This document shows positions 1 to 7,751 of a DNA stretch of 64,000 nt, one piece after another (position 1 is the stretch's first letter; each line of letters begins with the position of its first letter). This DNA is from CALGFH01 sp036003705 (GTDB lineage: Bacteria > Actinomycetota > CALGFH01), in contig DASYSE010000066.1 of assembly GCA_036003705.1 (NCBI GenBank), positions 1-64,000 on the forward strand, in the 5' to 3' direction. Below the pieces are notes generated by a model. It worked only from the letters and a program-made list of their open reading frames with translations, was not told the origin of the DNA and did not search any database. Position numbers and translations under genes: made by a program.

Positions 1-1365
1 CAGGGTGTTGCGGTCGCGCTCGTCGGCCAGGCCGAGCACGAAGTAGGTGTTGAACTGGCTGAGCAGCTCGGGGTCGATCAGCTTGGGCTGCTGGGTGACG
101 GCGCACAGGCCGACGTTGAACTTGCGGCCCTCGCGGGCCAGCCGGGGGAAGACGTTGAACTCGGCGTCGTCCAGCCGGGTCAGGACTCGTTGGGCCTCCT
201 CCAGCGCGACCAGGGTGCGGGGCAGCTGGCCGAACCGCTCCCGGTCGTTGCGGTAGGCGAGCGCCCGCTCGTCAAGCAGGCTGCGGGTGAGCAGGGAGGC
301 GACCAGGGTCTCCTCCACCGCCTCCAGCCCGGAGGTGTCGACCAGCACCACCTTGCCGCCGGCCAGGTCGTCCAGGACCTTGCCGGTGAGCGACTGGCTG
401 GGGTCGTCGGTCATCAGCGGCAGGCGCACGATCCGCTTGGCCCGCCGGGACAGCACCTGGATGGTGGCCAGGGCGTGGCGGCCCAGCTCGGCGTCCTTCA
501 GCACCTCCGGGTCCTCCTCGGCCAGGCGGGTGAGCCACACCCCCTTGTCGCCGAGCAGGGCGTAGGCGCTCTCCAGGGCCTCGGACTGGGGGCCGGTGAA
601 CTTCCAGGCGGTGCGCAGGTCGTCGACGGTCAGCTCGGCCAGTGACAGCCGCAGCAGGCTTGCCTGGCCGGCACGGGGGCTGGGCGAGTAGACCCGCAGC
701 CGCTGCGCCGCCCACGGGTGGTGGGCCAGTCCGCGGCGGCCGGCCGCGCCGCCCTCCAGGTACTCGCCGTGGGGGTCGAACAGCAGCATGGCGTAGCGGC
801 CGCTGGCGGCCAGCAGCTGGGCGGCCAGGACCTTCATCAGGTTGCTCTTGCCCATGCCGGTGGTGGCGAAGACGCCGACGTGGCTCGGCAGGGTCTCGCC
901 GCGGATCCCGACCGGCAGCTCGATGGTGTCCTCCCCCGAGCGCAGCCGCCCGACCTCCACGTCGCCCATCCGCTCGCGCAGAAAGGCCAGGTCGGTGTCG
1001 GTCGGGGCCGACACGGCGGCGAACTGGGCCGGCAGGCTCTTGGGCTTGTGGAAGCCCTTGGCGTCGACGTAGCCGAGGGGGACGACCTCGGCCACCTTGT
1101 AGAGGCGCTTCTCGAAGTCGCGCAGGGTGGTCGCCTCGCCGACCTGGTCCATGGCCATCAGCCCGCCGGCGGTGCGCTCGGCCCAGCCGGCGTCGGAGGA
1201 CTCCGAGCCGTAGGCCACGTCGGTGACCCGGAACAGGTAGCGCCGGCCCCGCTCCGGGTCGTCGCCGGCCAGCAGCTCCCCGAGGAACAGGTCCTCGCCG
1301 TAGAAGGCGCGGAAGCGCACGTCGAGCACGGAGCGGCCGAAGATGCGTCCCTTGTAGTCCGGCAT
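1..1365 (-). CDS. herA: HerA-type DNA translocase/ATPase (partial, 3' end outside window)
   Basis: HerA is a hexameric FtsK-like DNA pump that works with the NurA nuclease in DNA-end processing. Reading the minus strand from ATG 1365 gives an open frame to the window edge, about 455 codons, starting MPDYKGRIFGRSVLDV. A Walker A motif (ATTGMGKSN) lies near residue 180, followed by LLFDPHGEY, typical of the HerA/DUF87 family. Further on come a Walker B-like stretch (LVALEEAQRV) and CAVTQQPKLIDPELLSQFN, which matches the HerA sensor region. The N-terminal part before Walker A is the HAS-barrel-sized domain expected for HerA. The gene starts 19 nt after the nurA stop, so the two are almost certainly co-transcribed, nurA first. 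The C-terminus is missing because of the window boundary. Family assignment is confident; the DNA-repair role is inferred from the family and the upstream SOS box. Confidence 0.88.
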   Translation of the reverse strand, partial: MPDYKGRIFGRSVLDVRFRAFYGEDLFLGELLAGDDPERGRRYLFRVTDVAYGSESSDAGWAERTAGGLMAMDQVGEATTLRDFEKRLYKVAEVVPLGYVDAKGFHKPKSLPAQFAAVSAPTDTDLAFLRERMGDVEVGRLRSGEDTIELPVGIRGETLPSHVGVFATTGMGKSNLMKVLAAQLLAASGRYAMLLFDPHGEYLEGGAAGRRGLAHHPWAAQRLRVYSPSPRAGQASLLRLSLAELTVDDLRTAWKFTGPQSEALESAYALLGDKGVWLTRLAEEDPEVLKDAELGRHALATIQVLSRRAKRIVRLPLMTDDPSQSLTGKVLDDLAGGKVVLVDTSGLEAVEETLVASLLTRSLLDERALAYRNDRERFGQLPRTLVALEEAQRVLTRLDDAEFNVFPRLAREGRKFNVGLCAVTQQPKLIDPELLSQFNTYFVLGLADERDRNTL

Positions 1366-1384
1366 AGGTCCCAGGTCCTCGTGG

Positions 1385-2428
1385 TCAGGCGTTCAGGGTC
1401 AGGTGGAAGTCGCGCATCACCAGGTCGACGTCGTCCTCGGACAGGCCCTCGCGCATGAATGCCTCCCGCATGTCGCGGCGCAGGTCGGCCAGCAGGTGGC
1501 CGGGCAGCGACACCACCTGGTGGACGCGGGCCAGCGGGTAGGGGTAGCCGAGGAACGCCGGGTCGTCCGACAGGCCGGCCAGCACCGCGAACAGCGCCTC
1601 GGGGTCGCGGTGGCCGCGGACGGCGTCGACCCGGAAGGCGTAGGCGCCGCGCCTGGCCAGCCGGGCCACGTACACCTCGGACGGCTCGTCGGGGCCGGTC
1701 ACCCGCCGGTACCAGCGGGCGTCGGGGCCGAGCTCGCCCTCGGCCCGGCGGCGCACCCGCCGCACCAGGGGCGCGTAGCGTCCCCAGCGCAGCTTGGACG
1801 CCTTGGTCACCCCGACCAGGTCCACGCCCCGTTCCATGGCCAGCCGGTGGACCGGCTCGACCAGGCCGGCGGGCAGGAACGGGCCAGGGTGGAGGCTGCC
1901 GTCGACCAGGACCAGGTCGCCCGGCCGGGCGGCCGCCACCGCCTCGGCGGCCCGGCGCCACTCGGCCAGCTCGCGGAGCACGTCGACCACCCCGCCGAGG
2001 TCGGCCAGCTCCCGTTCCCGCCGGACCCCGGCGAGGGCCAGGGCTTCGGCGTAGGCGGCCTTGGCGTCGGTCTGGGTGAGGGCGCGCAGCTGCAGCGGGT
2101 CGGCGTCGGTGGCGAAGGTGTCGCGGTCGCGGTGCCAGACGGTCCCGGCCCGGTAGGCGACCAGCCAGAAGCTGCGCCCGTTGAGCAGGCAGGCCGAGCC
2201 GCCGTCGACGGCGGCCGCGGTCACCCCTGGGGCGGGGTCGCTGCCGAACTGGACAAGGGCGGCGTCCTCGGAGAGGTCGAGGGGGGCGGCGTCCTCGGGG
2301 CCGACCGGTTCGTCGGCCGGGTTGTCGACCCTGGTCCCGGCGTCGGCGAGCAGGCGGCTGAGGTAGCCGGCGGCCAGCCGTACCCGGTCGGCGTAGTCCT
2401 CGACGAGCAGCGCGCCTCCCCTCGTCAC
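1385..2428 (-). CDS. nurA: NurA-domain 5'-3' nuclease
   Basis: NurA nuclease, partner of HerA. The family's first catalytic block is visible as VTAAAVDGGSACL, with the conserved Asp. A second acidic block, LVLVDGSLHPGPFL, and a C-terminal RDFHLTLNA tail also fit NurA (PF09376). The frame is open up to TTG 2500, but I prefer GTG 2428, giving about 347 aa beginning VTRGGALLVEDYADRV. The upstream part of the frame contains a perfect SOS palindrome at 2467-2480, which is expected in a promoter rather than a coding region. No clear Shine-Dalgarno precedes GTG 2428, and the codon sits in the loop of an inverted repeat (GCCTCCCC...GGGGAGGC, about 2415-2440), so it may be leaderless. The herA gene follows 19 nt downstream. 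Function is known from the archaeal and bacterial family; the start is uncertain. Confidence 0.82.
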   Translation of the reverse strand: MTRGGALLVEDYADRVRLAAGYLSRLLADAGTRVDNPADEPVGPEDAAPLDLSEDAALVQFGSDPAPGVTAAAVDGGSACLLNGRSFWLVAYRAGTVWHRDRDTFATDADPLQLRALTQTDAKAAYAEALALAGVRRERELADLGGVVDVLRELAEWRRAAEAVAAARPGDLVLVDGSLHPGPFLPAGLVEPVHRLAMERGVDLVGVTKASKLRWGRYAPLVRRVRRRAEGELGPDARWYRRVTGPDEPSEVYVARLARRGAYAFRVDAVRGHRDPEALFAVLAGLSDDPAFLGYPYPLARVHQVVSLPGHLLADLRRDMREAFMREGLSEDDVDLVMRDFHLTLNA

Positions 2429-2466
2429 ACCGGGGAGGCTCGGCGAGCGTCCCCTGGACCTGCGAA

Positions 2467-2480
2467 CGAACACACGTTCA
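2467..2480. promoter_or_regulatory. SOS box (LexA-type palindrome) upstream of nurA-herA
   Basis: The sequence CGAACACACGTTCA contains GAAC-N4-GTTC, the core of the actinobacterial/Gram-positive LexA box (CGAAC-N4-GTTCG). It lies 39 nt upstream of the preferred nurA start at 2428. Position and palindrome are seen directly; LexA control is inferred. Confidence 0.7.
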
Positions 2481-2533
2481 CCCCGGAGCGTAACCAACAA
2501 CCCCGGGAAGGGGAAGCACCGCGGCAGTGTAGC

Positions 2534-2923
2534 TCAGGTGCGAGGTTGGCCCACCATGGCGGCCAGCCGCCTGGGGGCGACCATTCGGTAGCTGTCGGCG
2601 ACCAGCTCGGCGACCTCGCCCCAGTCGACGTCGTGGAGGTCGAGCCGAAGCGCCACCCATCCCCGGTTGCCGACGTATCTGGGCAGGTAGAACCGGTGCG
2701 GGTCGGTGGCGACCAGGCCGGTGTTCTCGCCAGGCGGCGCCTTGCAGAGCAGCGCCACCCGGCCGTCGCCGTGCTCGTCGTCGACATACCAGGCAAAGGT
2801 CCGGCCGCGCACCTGGAAGCCGACGTGCTGGGCATGGGGAGTCGCGGTGGCCTCGGGAAGGGTGCGGCACAGCCGCACCAGCCGGTCGCGCCGCGCGTCC
2901 AGGTCGTCCACGCGCCCGACCAT
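2534..2923 (-). CDS. MmcQ/YjbR-family DNA-binding-fold protein
   Basis: About 129 aa from ATG 2923 (MVGRVDDLDARRDRLV). It has the YjbR (DUF419, PF04237) pattern: an N-terminal helix, a short LPEATATPHAQHVGFQV segment, GRTFAWYVDD, and a C-terminal RGWVALRLDLHDVDWGEV-like stretch with the ending helix. The fold is double-wing/CyaY-like; its biochemical role is not established in the family. The open frame continues upstream to 3091, but that part overlaps the divergent MFS gene and does not resemble the family, so I use ATG 2923. It is divergent from the MFS exporter (58 nt apart) and its stop lies about 100 nt from the preferred nurA start. Confidence 0.8.
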   Translation of the reverse strand: MVGRVDDLDARRDRLVRLCRTLPEATATPHAQHVGFQVRGRTFAWYVDDEHGDGRVALLCKAPPGENTGLVATDPHRFYLPRYVGNRGWVALRLDLHDVDWGEVAELVADSYRMVAPRRLAAMVGQPRT

Positions 2924-2981
2924 AGCAGCCGCCACAGACAGCCCGGTCGCGCGGCCGGCCAGCTGGCTGAACAATGGAGGC

Positions 2982-4544
2982 GTGTTCGGCACCGACGGCA
3001 AGGTCAAGCTGCTCACCCTTGGGGCCTGCTGCTTTGGGCTGTTCATGGTGATGCTGGACAACACCGTGGTGAACGTGGCCCTGCCGAGCATCCAGCGGGA
3101 GCTGGGCGCCGGGGTGTCGGGGCTGCAGCTGGTGCTCGACGCCTACATCCTGGTGTTCGCGACCCTGCTGCTGACCGCCGGGTCGCTCGGCGACCGGTTC
3201 GGGCGCCGGCGGGTGTTCCGGGCCGGCCTGGTGGTGTTCGTGGCCAGCTCGGCCCTGTGCGGGCTCGCCCCGACCCTGGCGGCGCTGGTCGGCGGGCGGG
3301 CGCTGCAGGCGGTCGGCGGGGCCGCCCTGCTCCCCAGCAGCCTGGCCATCCTGACCGCCGCCTTCCCCGACCCGCGGGAACGGGTCCAGGCCATCGGCCT
3401 GTGGTCGGGGGTGTCGGCGATGGCCCTGGCCGCCGGGCCGGTGGTCGGCGGGCTGCTCACCGACGGCCTCGGCTGGCGCTGGGTGTTCTACGTGAACCTG
3501 CCCGTCGGCGTGACCGCGTTCCTGGTCGCCGGCCGGGTCATGGCGGAGTCGCGCAACCCGGACGCCCGCCGCCTCGACCTGCCGGGGCTGCTGCTGGGCA
3601 GCCTGGGGCTGGGCGGCGTCACCCTGGGGCTGATCGAGGGCAACCAGCGCGGCTGGGGCTCTGCGGTGATCGTCTCCCTGCTGGCCGCCGGCGCCGCCTG
3701 CCTGGCCGCGTTCGTGGTGGTGGAGTCGCGGCGGCGCTGGCCGATGCTGTCGCTGCGCTTCTTCCGGGACGCCGTCTTCTCCACCGCCAACCTGGTGGTG
3801 CTCCTGGCCGGGTTCGCCCTGCTCGGGTTCGTGTTCTTCAACACCCTGTACTTCCAGGCCGTGCAGGGCTGGTCGCCCCTCCAGGCCGGGCTGCGGACCC
3901 TGCCCAACACCCTGGCGGTGGTGGTGACGGCGCCGCTGGCCGGCCGCCTGGCCTCGCGGTTCGGGTACCGGGTGCCGGTGGTGGCCGGGCTGCTGCTCGC
4001 CGCGGCCGCGCTGTGGCTGCTCACCGGCATCCAGGTCGGCACCTCCTACGCCGCCCTGTGGTGGAAGCTGGCCCTGCTGGGAGCCGGCCTTGGGCTGTCG
4101 ATCTCGCCGGCGACCGCGGCCGGTGTCGCCGCCATGCCCGGCACCCAGGCCGGGGTGGCCTCGGCGGTCATCACCACCAGCCGGCAGGTCGGCGGCGCCC
4201 TGGGGGTGGCCGTGCTCGGCGCCGTCGCGGCCGCCCGCTCCAGCGCCGTCCTGCCTGTCCGGCTGGCCGCCGCCGGCGTCCCCGGCCCGGTCCGCGAGCA
4301 GGTCGAGACCGCGGCCGGCCAGGGGCTGGGTGCCTCGTCCGGGCCGGCCGCCGCCGGCGCGGCCCGCGAGGCGGTCGCCGCGGCGTTCGTGACCGGCGTC
4401 CACACCAGCTACCTGGTGGCCGGGGTCGCCCTGGCCGCCGGGGCGGTGGCGGCGTTGCTGTTCCTGCGTCCCCGGCGGGCCAGACCGGGCTCCGGCGACG
4501 CCTCCGTGCCCGCCGAGATCGCCCCCGGCAGCCTGGGCGGCTGA
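2982..4544 (+). CDS. MFS drug/proton antiporter, DHA2 (EmrB/QacA) family
   Basis: About 520 aa integral membrane exporter with the 14-helix pattern of DHA2 transporters. Helix 1 carries the family motif MLDNTVVNVALPSIQREL (motif D1). Motif A appears as GSLGDRFGRRRVF between helices 2 and 3. Motif C-like GPVVGGLLTDGLGWRWVF follows helix 5. The start is GTG 2982 (VFGTDGKVKLL); a GGAGG lies almost adjacent, so the spacing is poor, but no other in-frame start upstream preserves the first helix. The C-terminus ends in a basic, Gly/Ser-rich cytoplasmic tail. The neighbouring YjbR gene is divergent and gives no hint about substrate. The gene ends convergently 61 nt from the M36 peptidase stop. The proton-coupled efflux role comes from the family; the drug range is unknown. 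Confidence 0.88.
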   Translation: MFGTDGKVKLLTLGACCFGLFMVMLDNTVVNVALPSIQRELGAGVSGLQLVLDAYILVFATLLLTAGSLGDRFGRRRVFRAGLVVFVASSALCGLAPTLAALVGGRALQAVGGAALLPSSLAILTAAFPDPRERVQAIGLWSGVSAMALAAGPVVGGLLTDGLGWRWVFYVNLPVGVTAFLVAGRVMAESRNPDARRLDLPGLLLGSLGLGGVTLGLIEGNQRGWGSAVIVSLLAAGAACLAAFVVVESRRRWPMLSLRFFRDAVFSTANLVVLLAGFALLGFVFFNTLYFQAVQGWSPLQAGLRTLPNTLAVVVTAPLAGRLASRFGYRVPVVAGLLLAAAALWLLTGIQVGTSYAALWWKLALLGAGLGLSISPATAAGVAAMPGTQAGVASAVITTSRQVGGALGVAVLGAVAAARSSAVLPVRLAAAGVPGPVREQVETAAGQGLGASSGPAAAGAAREAVAAAFVTGVHTSYLVAGVALAAGAVAALLFLRPRRARPGSGDASVPAEIAPGSLGG

Positions 4545-4605
4545 CCCCGGCGCGGTCGCCCGGCGGACCTGCGGTGGTGCCGGGCCTGGCCGGTGGCCGG
4601 ACCGG

Positions 4606-6741
4606 CTACGGCACCACCGTGAGCCCCGGCCCGACCGCGCCACCGGCGACGCGCTGGTCGGCCAGCACACCCCCCATTGGCCCGTCCTCGACCCGCACCG
4701 TGACCGGGTCGGGATCGGAGTCGGGATCCGGGTCGGGGTTGGGATGCGGGTTGGGGTTGGGATGCGGGTTGGGGTTGGGATCCGGGTTGGGGTTGGGACC
4801 CGGGTTGGGGTTGGGACCCGGGTCGGGGTCCACGGGCAGGTCGGGCAGCTCGAAGTCGGCCCGGATGCCGAGCAGGGTGGCGCCGACGCAGTCGGCCGCC
4901 GGGCCCATGCCGAACCGGGCGAAGGCGGTCCAGCTGCCCAGCAGGGCCGCGTGGTGCCCGGCCCGGTCGAGCTGGCCGGCGGCCAGCTTGCCGTCCAGCG
5001 CGGCCAGGATCGCGTCGCGCATGTCCAGGAAGCTGGGGTTGGCCCGCGACAGCTTGAGGGCGTCCACCACCAGCTGGATGGCCAGCGGCTGGCCGACCCG
5101 GCGGGTCATCTCCATCAGCGTGGCGCACCAGACCTCGCCGATGGCGTGGACCCCGGTGTAGCGGCCGCGGCCAAGGTCGCCGAAGTCGTCGGGGAAGCCG
5201 GCGTCGTAGGGGAAGCCCCTGATGCCGCCGGGCCGGCCGACCACCCAGGCGCCGACCACCTCGGTCTGGTTGATGACGCAGGCCACGTAGTCTCCCCAGC
5301 CCTCCCCCATGCCGCCGCTCTGGGGCTCGTCGAGGGCGTCGACGTTCAGGGGGCCGCCGACCAGCCGGTTGGTCACGCCGTGCATGAACTCGTGGTAGAC
5401 GACGCTGGAGTCCAGCGCGGTGTGTCGGGCGGTGCTCTGGACCAGGCCCATGTTCATCACCGGGCTGCTGCCGTCGACCGGGGTGAGCATGTTGGCCGTG
5501 CCGGTCACCGGCCCGGGGTGGGCGCGGGCGTCGACCGGGTCGGCCGCCGCCCCGCCCCGGCCGAGGTTGTCGCGCTGGAAGCTGCCGTCGGCCTCTCGGA
5601 AGCCGAGCAGGTAGAAGAAGTCGTGCATCGAGCAGGTGAGGTAGAAGAGGTTCACGCCCAGCTGCTCGCTGCCGGCGGCGTCGGCCGGGTCGAACACCAC
5701 CACACCGTCCTGGAGGGCGCCCCGGACCGGCGGCCCGTCGACCCCGAGGTGGGCGGTGGCGCTGTTGCCGACGGTCCGGTCGGTGTCGACCCAGTGGTCG
5801 GGGAAGCCGGCCGGCAGGCCGGGAGGCACCGGCAGGCCGTACTCGGGCAGGGGCCGCGGGAACTCGCTGGTCCGGCGGGTCCCGGTCCCGTCGACCGGGA
5901 AGACGCTGCCCCTGGCCGCGACCGTGCGGACCAGCTGGCGGCAGTACAGGACCTCGCCGGTCCCGGCGTCGACCACCACCCGGTACTGGGCGGCGTAGCC
6001 GGGCATGGTCAGGATCAGCAGCCAGCCGAGGCGGAGGTCGTCGACGTCCAGCGGGAACCAGGTGAGGCTGGCCCGGATGTCCTCGGCGAACGGCCCCGGG
6101 GCGAGCACGGTCGGGCGCTCCGGCCGGTCGGGGAAGGTGGCCGTGACCCGGATGACGAAACCGTCGAGGCGCACCCCGGGAAGCTCCAGCGGTTCGCCGA
6201 ACGGGTCGGTCGCCTCCCGCTCGTCCCGGTCGGGTTCGGAGACGTGCTCGGCCGCCCGCAGCACCGCCTCCTCGACCGACAGCCGGGGCGCCACCTCGAG
6301 CTCGCGGGTGACGGCGACGGCGCGGCCGACCGTCTGCTCCAGCCGTCCGTCGGGATCGAAGCGGACCGCCTGGGCGGCCTGGAAGATCGGGATGCCCTTG
6401 TAGCGCTGCTGGGCGTGGACGGTGACCGCGTCGGCGCTGGTGTGCTGCTCGCTCGGGTCGACCACGTACTCGGTCGGCTGGGTCGCCTCCAGGCCGAGGG
6501 CCGGCCCGGCGGCCTGGAGATGGTCAAGGGCGCGCTGGATGTAGTTGCCCCGCTCGGCCGGGGCCGCCTGCGACACGACCGCGGCCGGGTTGCCGGTGGT
6601 GCCGTCGATGGCGGCGACCTCCAGGCGTTGGGCGCCAGGGAGCCGGTCGGAGACCTCGGCGGCCAGCTCGCGCAGGCGCGCCTCCCGCTCCGCGGTCACC
6701 ACGCCGGTCCGGCGGCGGCGTCGATCGACTTCGCGACTCAT
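4606..6741 (-). CDS. Fungalysin-like M36 zinc metallopeptidase with Pro-Asn repeat tail
   Basis: 711 aa, ATG 6741 behind GGGAGGG. Residues about 60-200 look like the FTP propeptide found in fungalysin/thermolysin zymogens (for example QQRYKGIPIFQAAQAVRF). The catalytic zinc site HEFMHGVTNRL is near residue 450. The third ligand Glu is expected in GMGEGWGDY, about 28 residues later, as in peptidase family M36. The C-terminal about 70 residues begin with a low-complexity run of NPNP/DPNP/HPNP units (DNA repeat 4705-4832) and end in a short non-repetitive segment. No signal peptide or lipobox is visible; the N-terminus is basic and charged (MSREVDRRRRRTG), which is odd for a normally secreted zymogen. 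The gene follows an unknown 255-aa protein 75 nt upstream on the same strand. Family assignment is strong; export route and substrate are unknown. Confidence 0.88.
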   Translation of the reverse strand: MSREVDRRRRRTGVVTAEREARLRELAAEVSDRLPGAQRLEVAAIDGTTGNPAAVVSQAAPAERGNYIQRALDHLQAAGPALGLEATQPTEYVVDPSEQHTSADAVTVHAQQRYKGIPIFQAAQAVRFDPDGRLEQTVGRAVAVTRELEVAPRLSVEEAVLRAAEHVSEPDRDEREATDPFGEPLELPGVRLDGFVIRVTATFPDRPERPTVLAPGPFAEDIRASLTWFPLDVDDLRLGWLLILTMPGYAAQYRVVVDAGTGEVLYCRQLVRTVAARGSVFPVDGTGTRRTSEFPRPLPEYGLPVPPGLPAGFPDHWVDTDRTVGNSATAHLGVDGPPVRGALQDGVVVFDPADAAGSEQLGVNLFYLTCSMHDFFYLLGFREADGSFQRDNLGRGGAAADPVDARAHPGPVTGTANMLTPVDGSSPVMNMGLVQSTARHTALDSSVVYHEFMHGVTNRLVGGPLNVDALDEPQSGGMGEGWGDYVACVINQTEVVGAWVVGRPGGIRGFPYDAGFPDDFGDLGRGRYTGVHAIGEVWCATLMEMTRRVGQPLAIQLVVDALKLSRANPSFLDMRDAILAALDGKLAAGQLDRAGHHAALLGSWTAFARFGMGPAADCVGATLLGIRADFELPDLPVDPDPGPNPNPGPNPNPDPNPNPHPNPNPHPNPDPDPDSDPDPVTVRVEDGPMGGVLADQRVAGGAVGPGLTVVP
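4705..4832 (-). repeat. Short-period Pro/Asn-coding tandem repeat in the M36 peptidase tail
   Basis: On the plus strand this reads as degenerate copies of GGGTTGGGGTTGGGATCC (about 18 nt, 6-nt sub-period), encoding PNPNPDPNPNPH-like residues. It forms an extended rigid linker near the C-terminus and is a likely slippage site. Confidence 0.85.
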
Positions 6742-6816
6742 GGGGTCCCTCCCACAGGGGCGGCACGGGCCGGCCCCGGCCCACGTGCGGGCGCCGGGGC
6801 CGGCCGCGTGGGTTGG

Positions 6817-7584
6817 CTACTGCGAATAGGTCATGTAGCGCAGCGGGATGTTGTGCAGCAGCTGCGGCGGCTGCGGCGGGATGCCGAGGAAGGCGGGGTC
6901 GGCGTCGAGGCTGACGTGGTGGGTGGCGAACGCCGCCCACGGCTGGGCCGGGTCGACGATGTCGACGGTCACGTTGGCCTCGATCAGGGCCGGGTTCACG
7001 CCCGGGTTGGGGGCGGTGAACGGGAAGGCCACGAACAACAGCGACGGTGCCGGCGACGGCAGGACGCCCTGGACGGTGAAGTCGGGGCCGTTGGACACGG
7101 TGGTCAGGTTCAGCTGCTCGAAGCGGATGCGGATCTCGCGCCCACCGAGCTGGACGGTGGCCGGGATGGCGAAGCCGTTGGCGACGTCGACGGCCGGGTT
7201 GATGAACACCAGGGCGAGGATGACGGCGTCCTCGCCGCCGGCGATGATCCTGCTCGGCTCATACGGCGGCAGGTTGATCGCCTGGATCGGCGAGAAGCTG
7301 AGCACGTCGAGGCCGACGTAGTTGTTGACCGTGACCTCGCCGAGCTCCTGCCCGTTGCCCTGAGCCTGCATGCGCCGCTCGTCCATGGCGGCCAGGTACT
7401 TCTCGACCTTGGCCACGAGCACCTTCTCGTAGCCCTTCCGCCACTCCTCGGCTGCCGCCGGGACCTCGACCGCAGGGGTCATGTCGAGGCTCTGGGCGGT
7501 GGCCGTGGTGACCCGCGATGGCGCCACCTTCCCGTTTTCGGCCTGGGCGGCCCGGAGCGTGAGCTCCTTCTCGGTGACCGTCAT
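6817..7584 (-). CDS. Conserved hypothetical, beta-rich protein next to the M36 peptidase
   Basis: 255 aa from ATG 7584, preceded by a good AAGGGGG ribosome-binding site. I do not recognise the family. Residues 1-100 contain a charged, probably helical segment (EEWRKGYEKVLVAKVEKYLAAMDE broken into shorter helices). Residues 100-255 are rich in Val, Pro and aromatic residues and look like a beta-sandwich, with repeated NP turns (for example FTAPNPGVNPALIEANV). There is no signal peptide, membrane segment or cysteine-rich region. It precedes the M36 peptidase by 75 nt on the same strand, so the two may form an operon; it could be a partner, inhibitor or substrate of the peptidase, but nothing in the sequence proves this. 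The gap upstream (7585-7751) holds no gene. Confidence 0.6.
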   Translation of the reverse strand: MTVTEKELTLRAAQAENGKVAPSRVTTATAQSLDMTPAVEVPAAAEEWRKGYEKVLVAKVEKYLAAMDERRMQAQGNGQELGEVTVNNYVGLDVLSFSPIQAINLPPYEPSRIIAGGEDAVILALVFINPAVDVANGFAIPATVQLGGREIRIRFEQLNLTTVSNGPDFTVQGVLPSPAPSLLFVAFPFTAPNPGVNPALIEANVTVDIVDPAQPWAAFATHHVSLDADPAFLGIPPQPPQLLHNIPLRYMTYSQ

Positions 7585-7751
7585 GTCGGCAATCCCCCTT
7601 CTGTGGGTCGCGCGGTGGCTCCCCCCGAGCCACCGGGCCGGCCATGCCTTGCGACCGGCGATGGCCGTAGGTTGCCGGAGCCCGCTTAACCGGCACCGCC
7701 CAGGCGCTTAATCTCGGCCAGCCCGGAATTAAGTCGCGATCAGACCGCGCG

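Noticed and set aside
1403..5161. 1252-codon plus-strand open frame
   Set aside because: It crosses nurA, yjbR, the MFS gene and the M36 gene in non-coding frames and shows no domain. It is a high-GC artefact.
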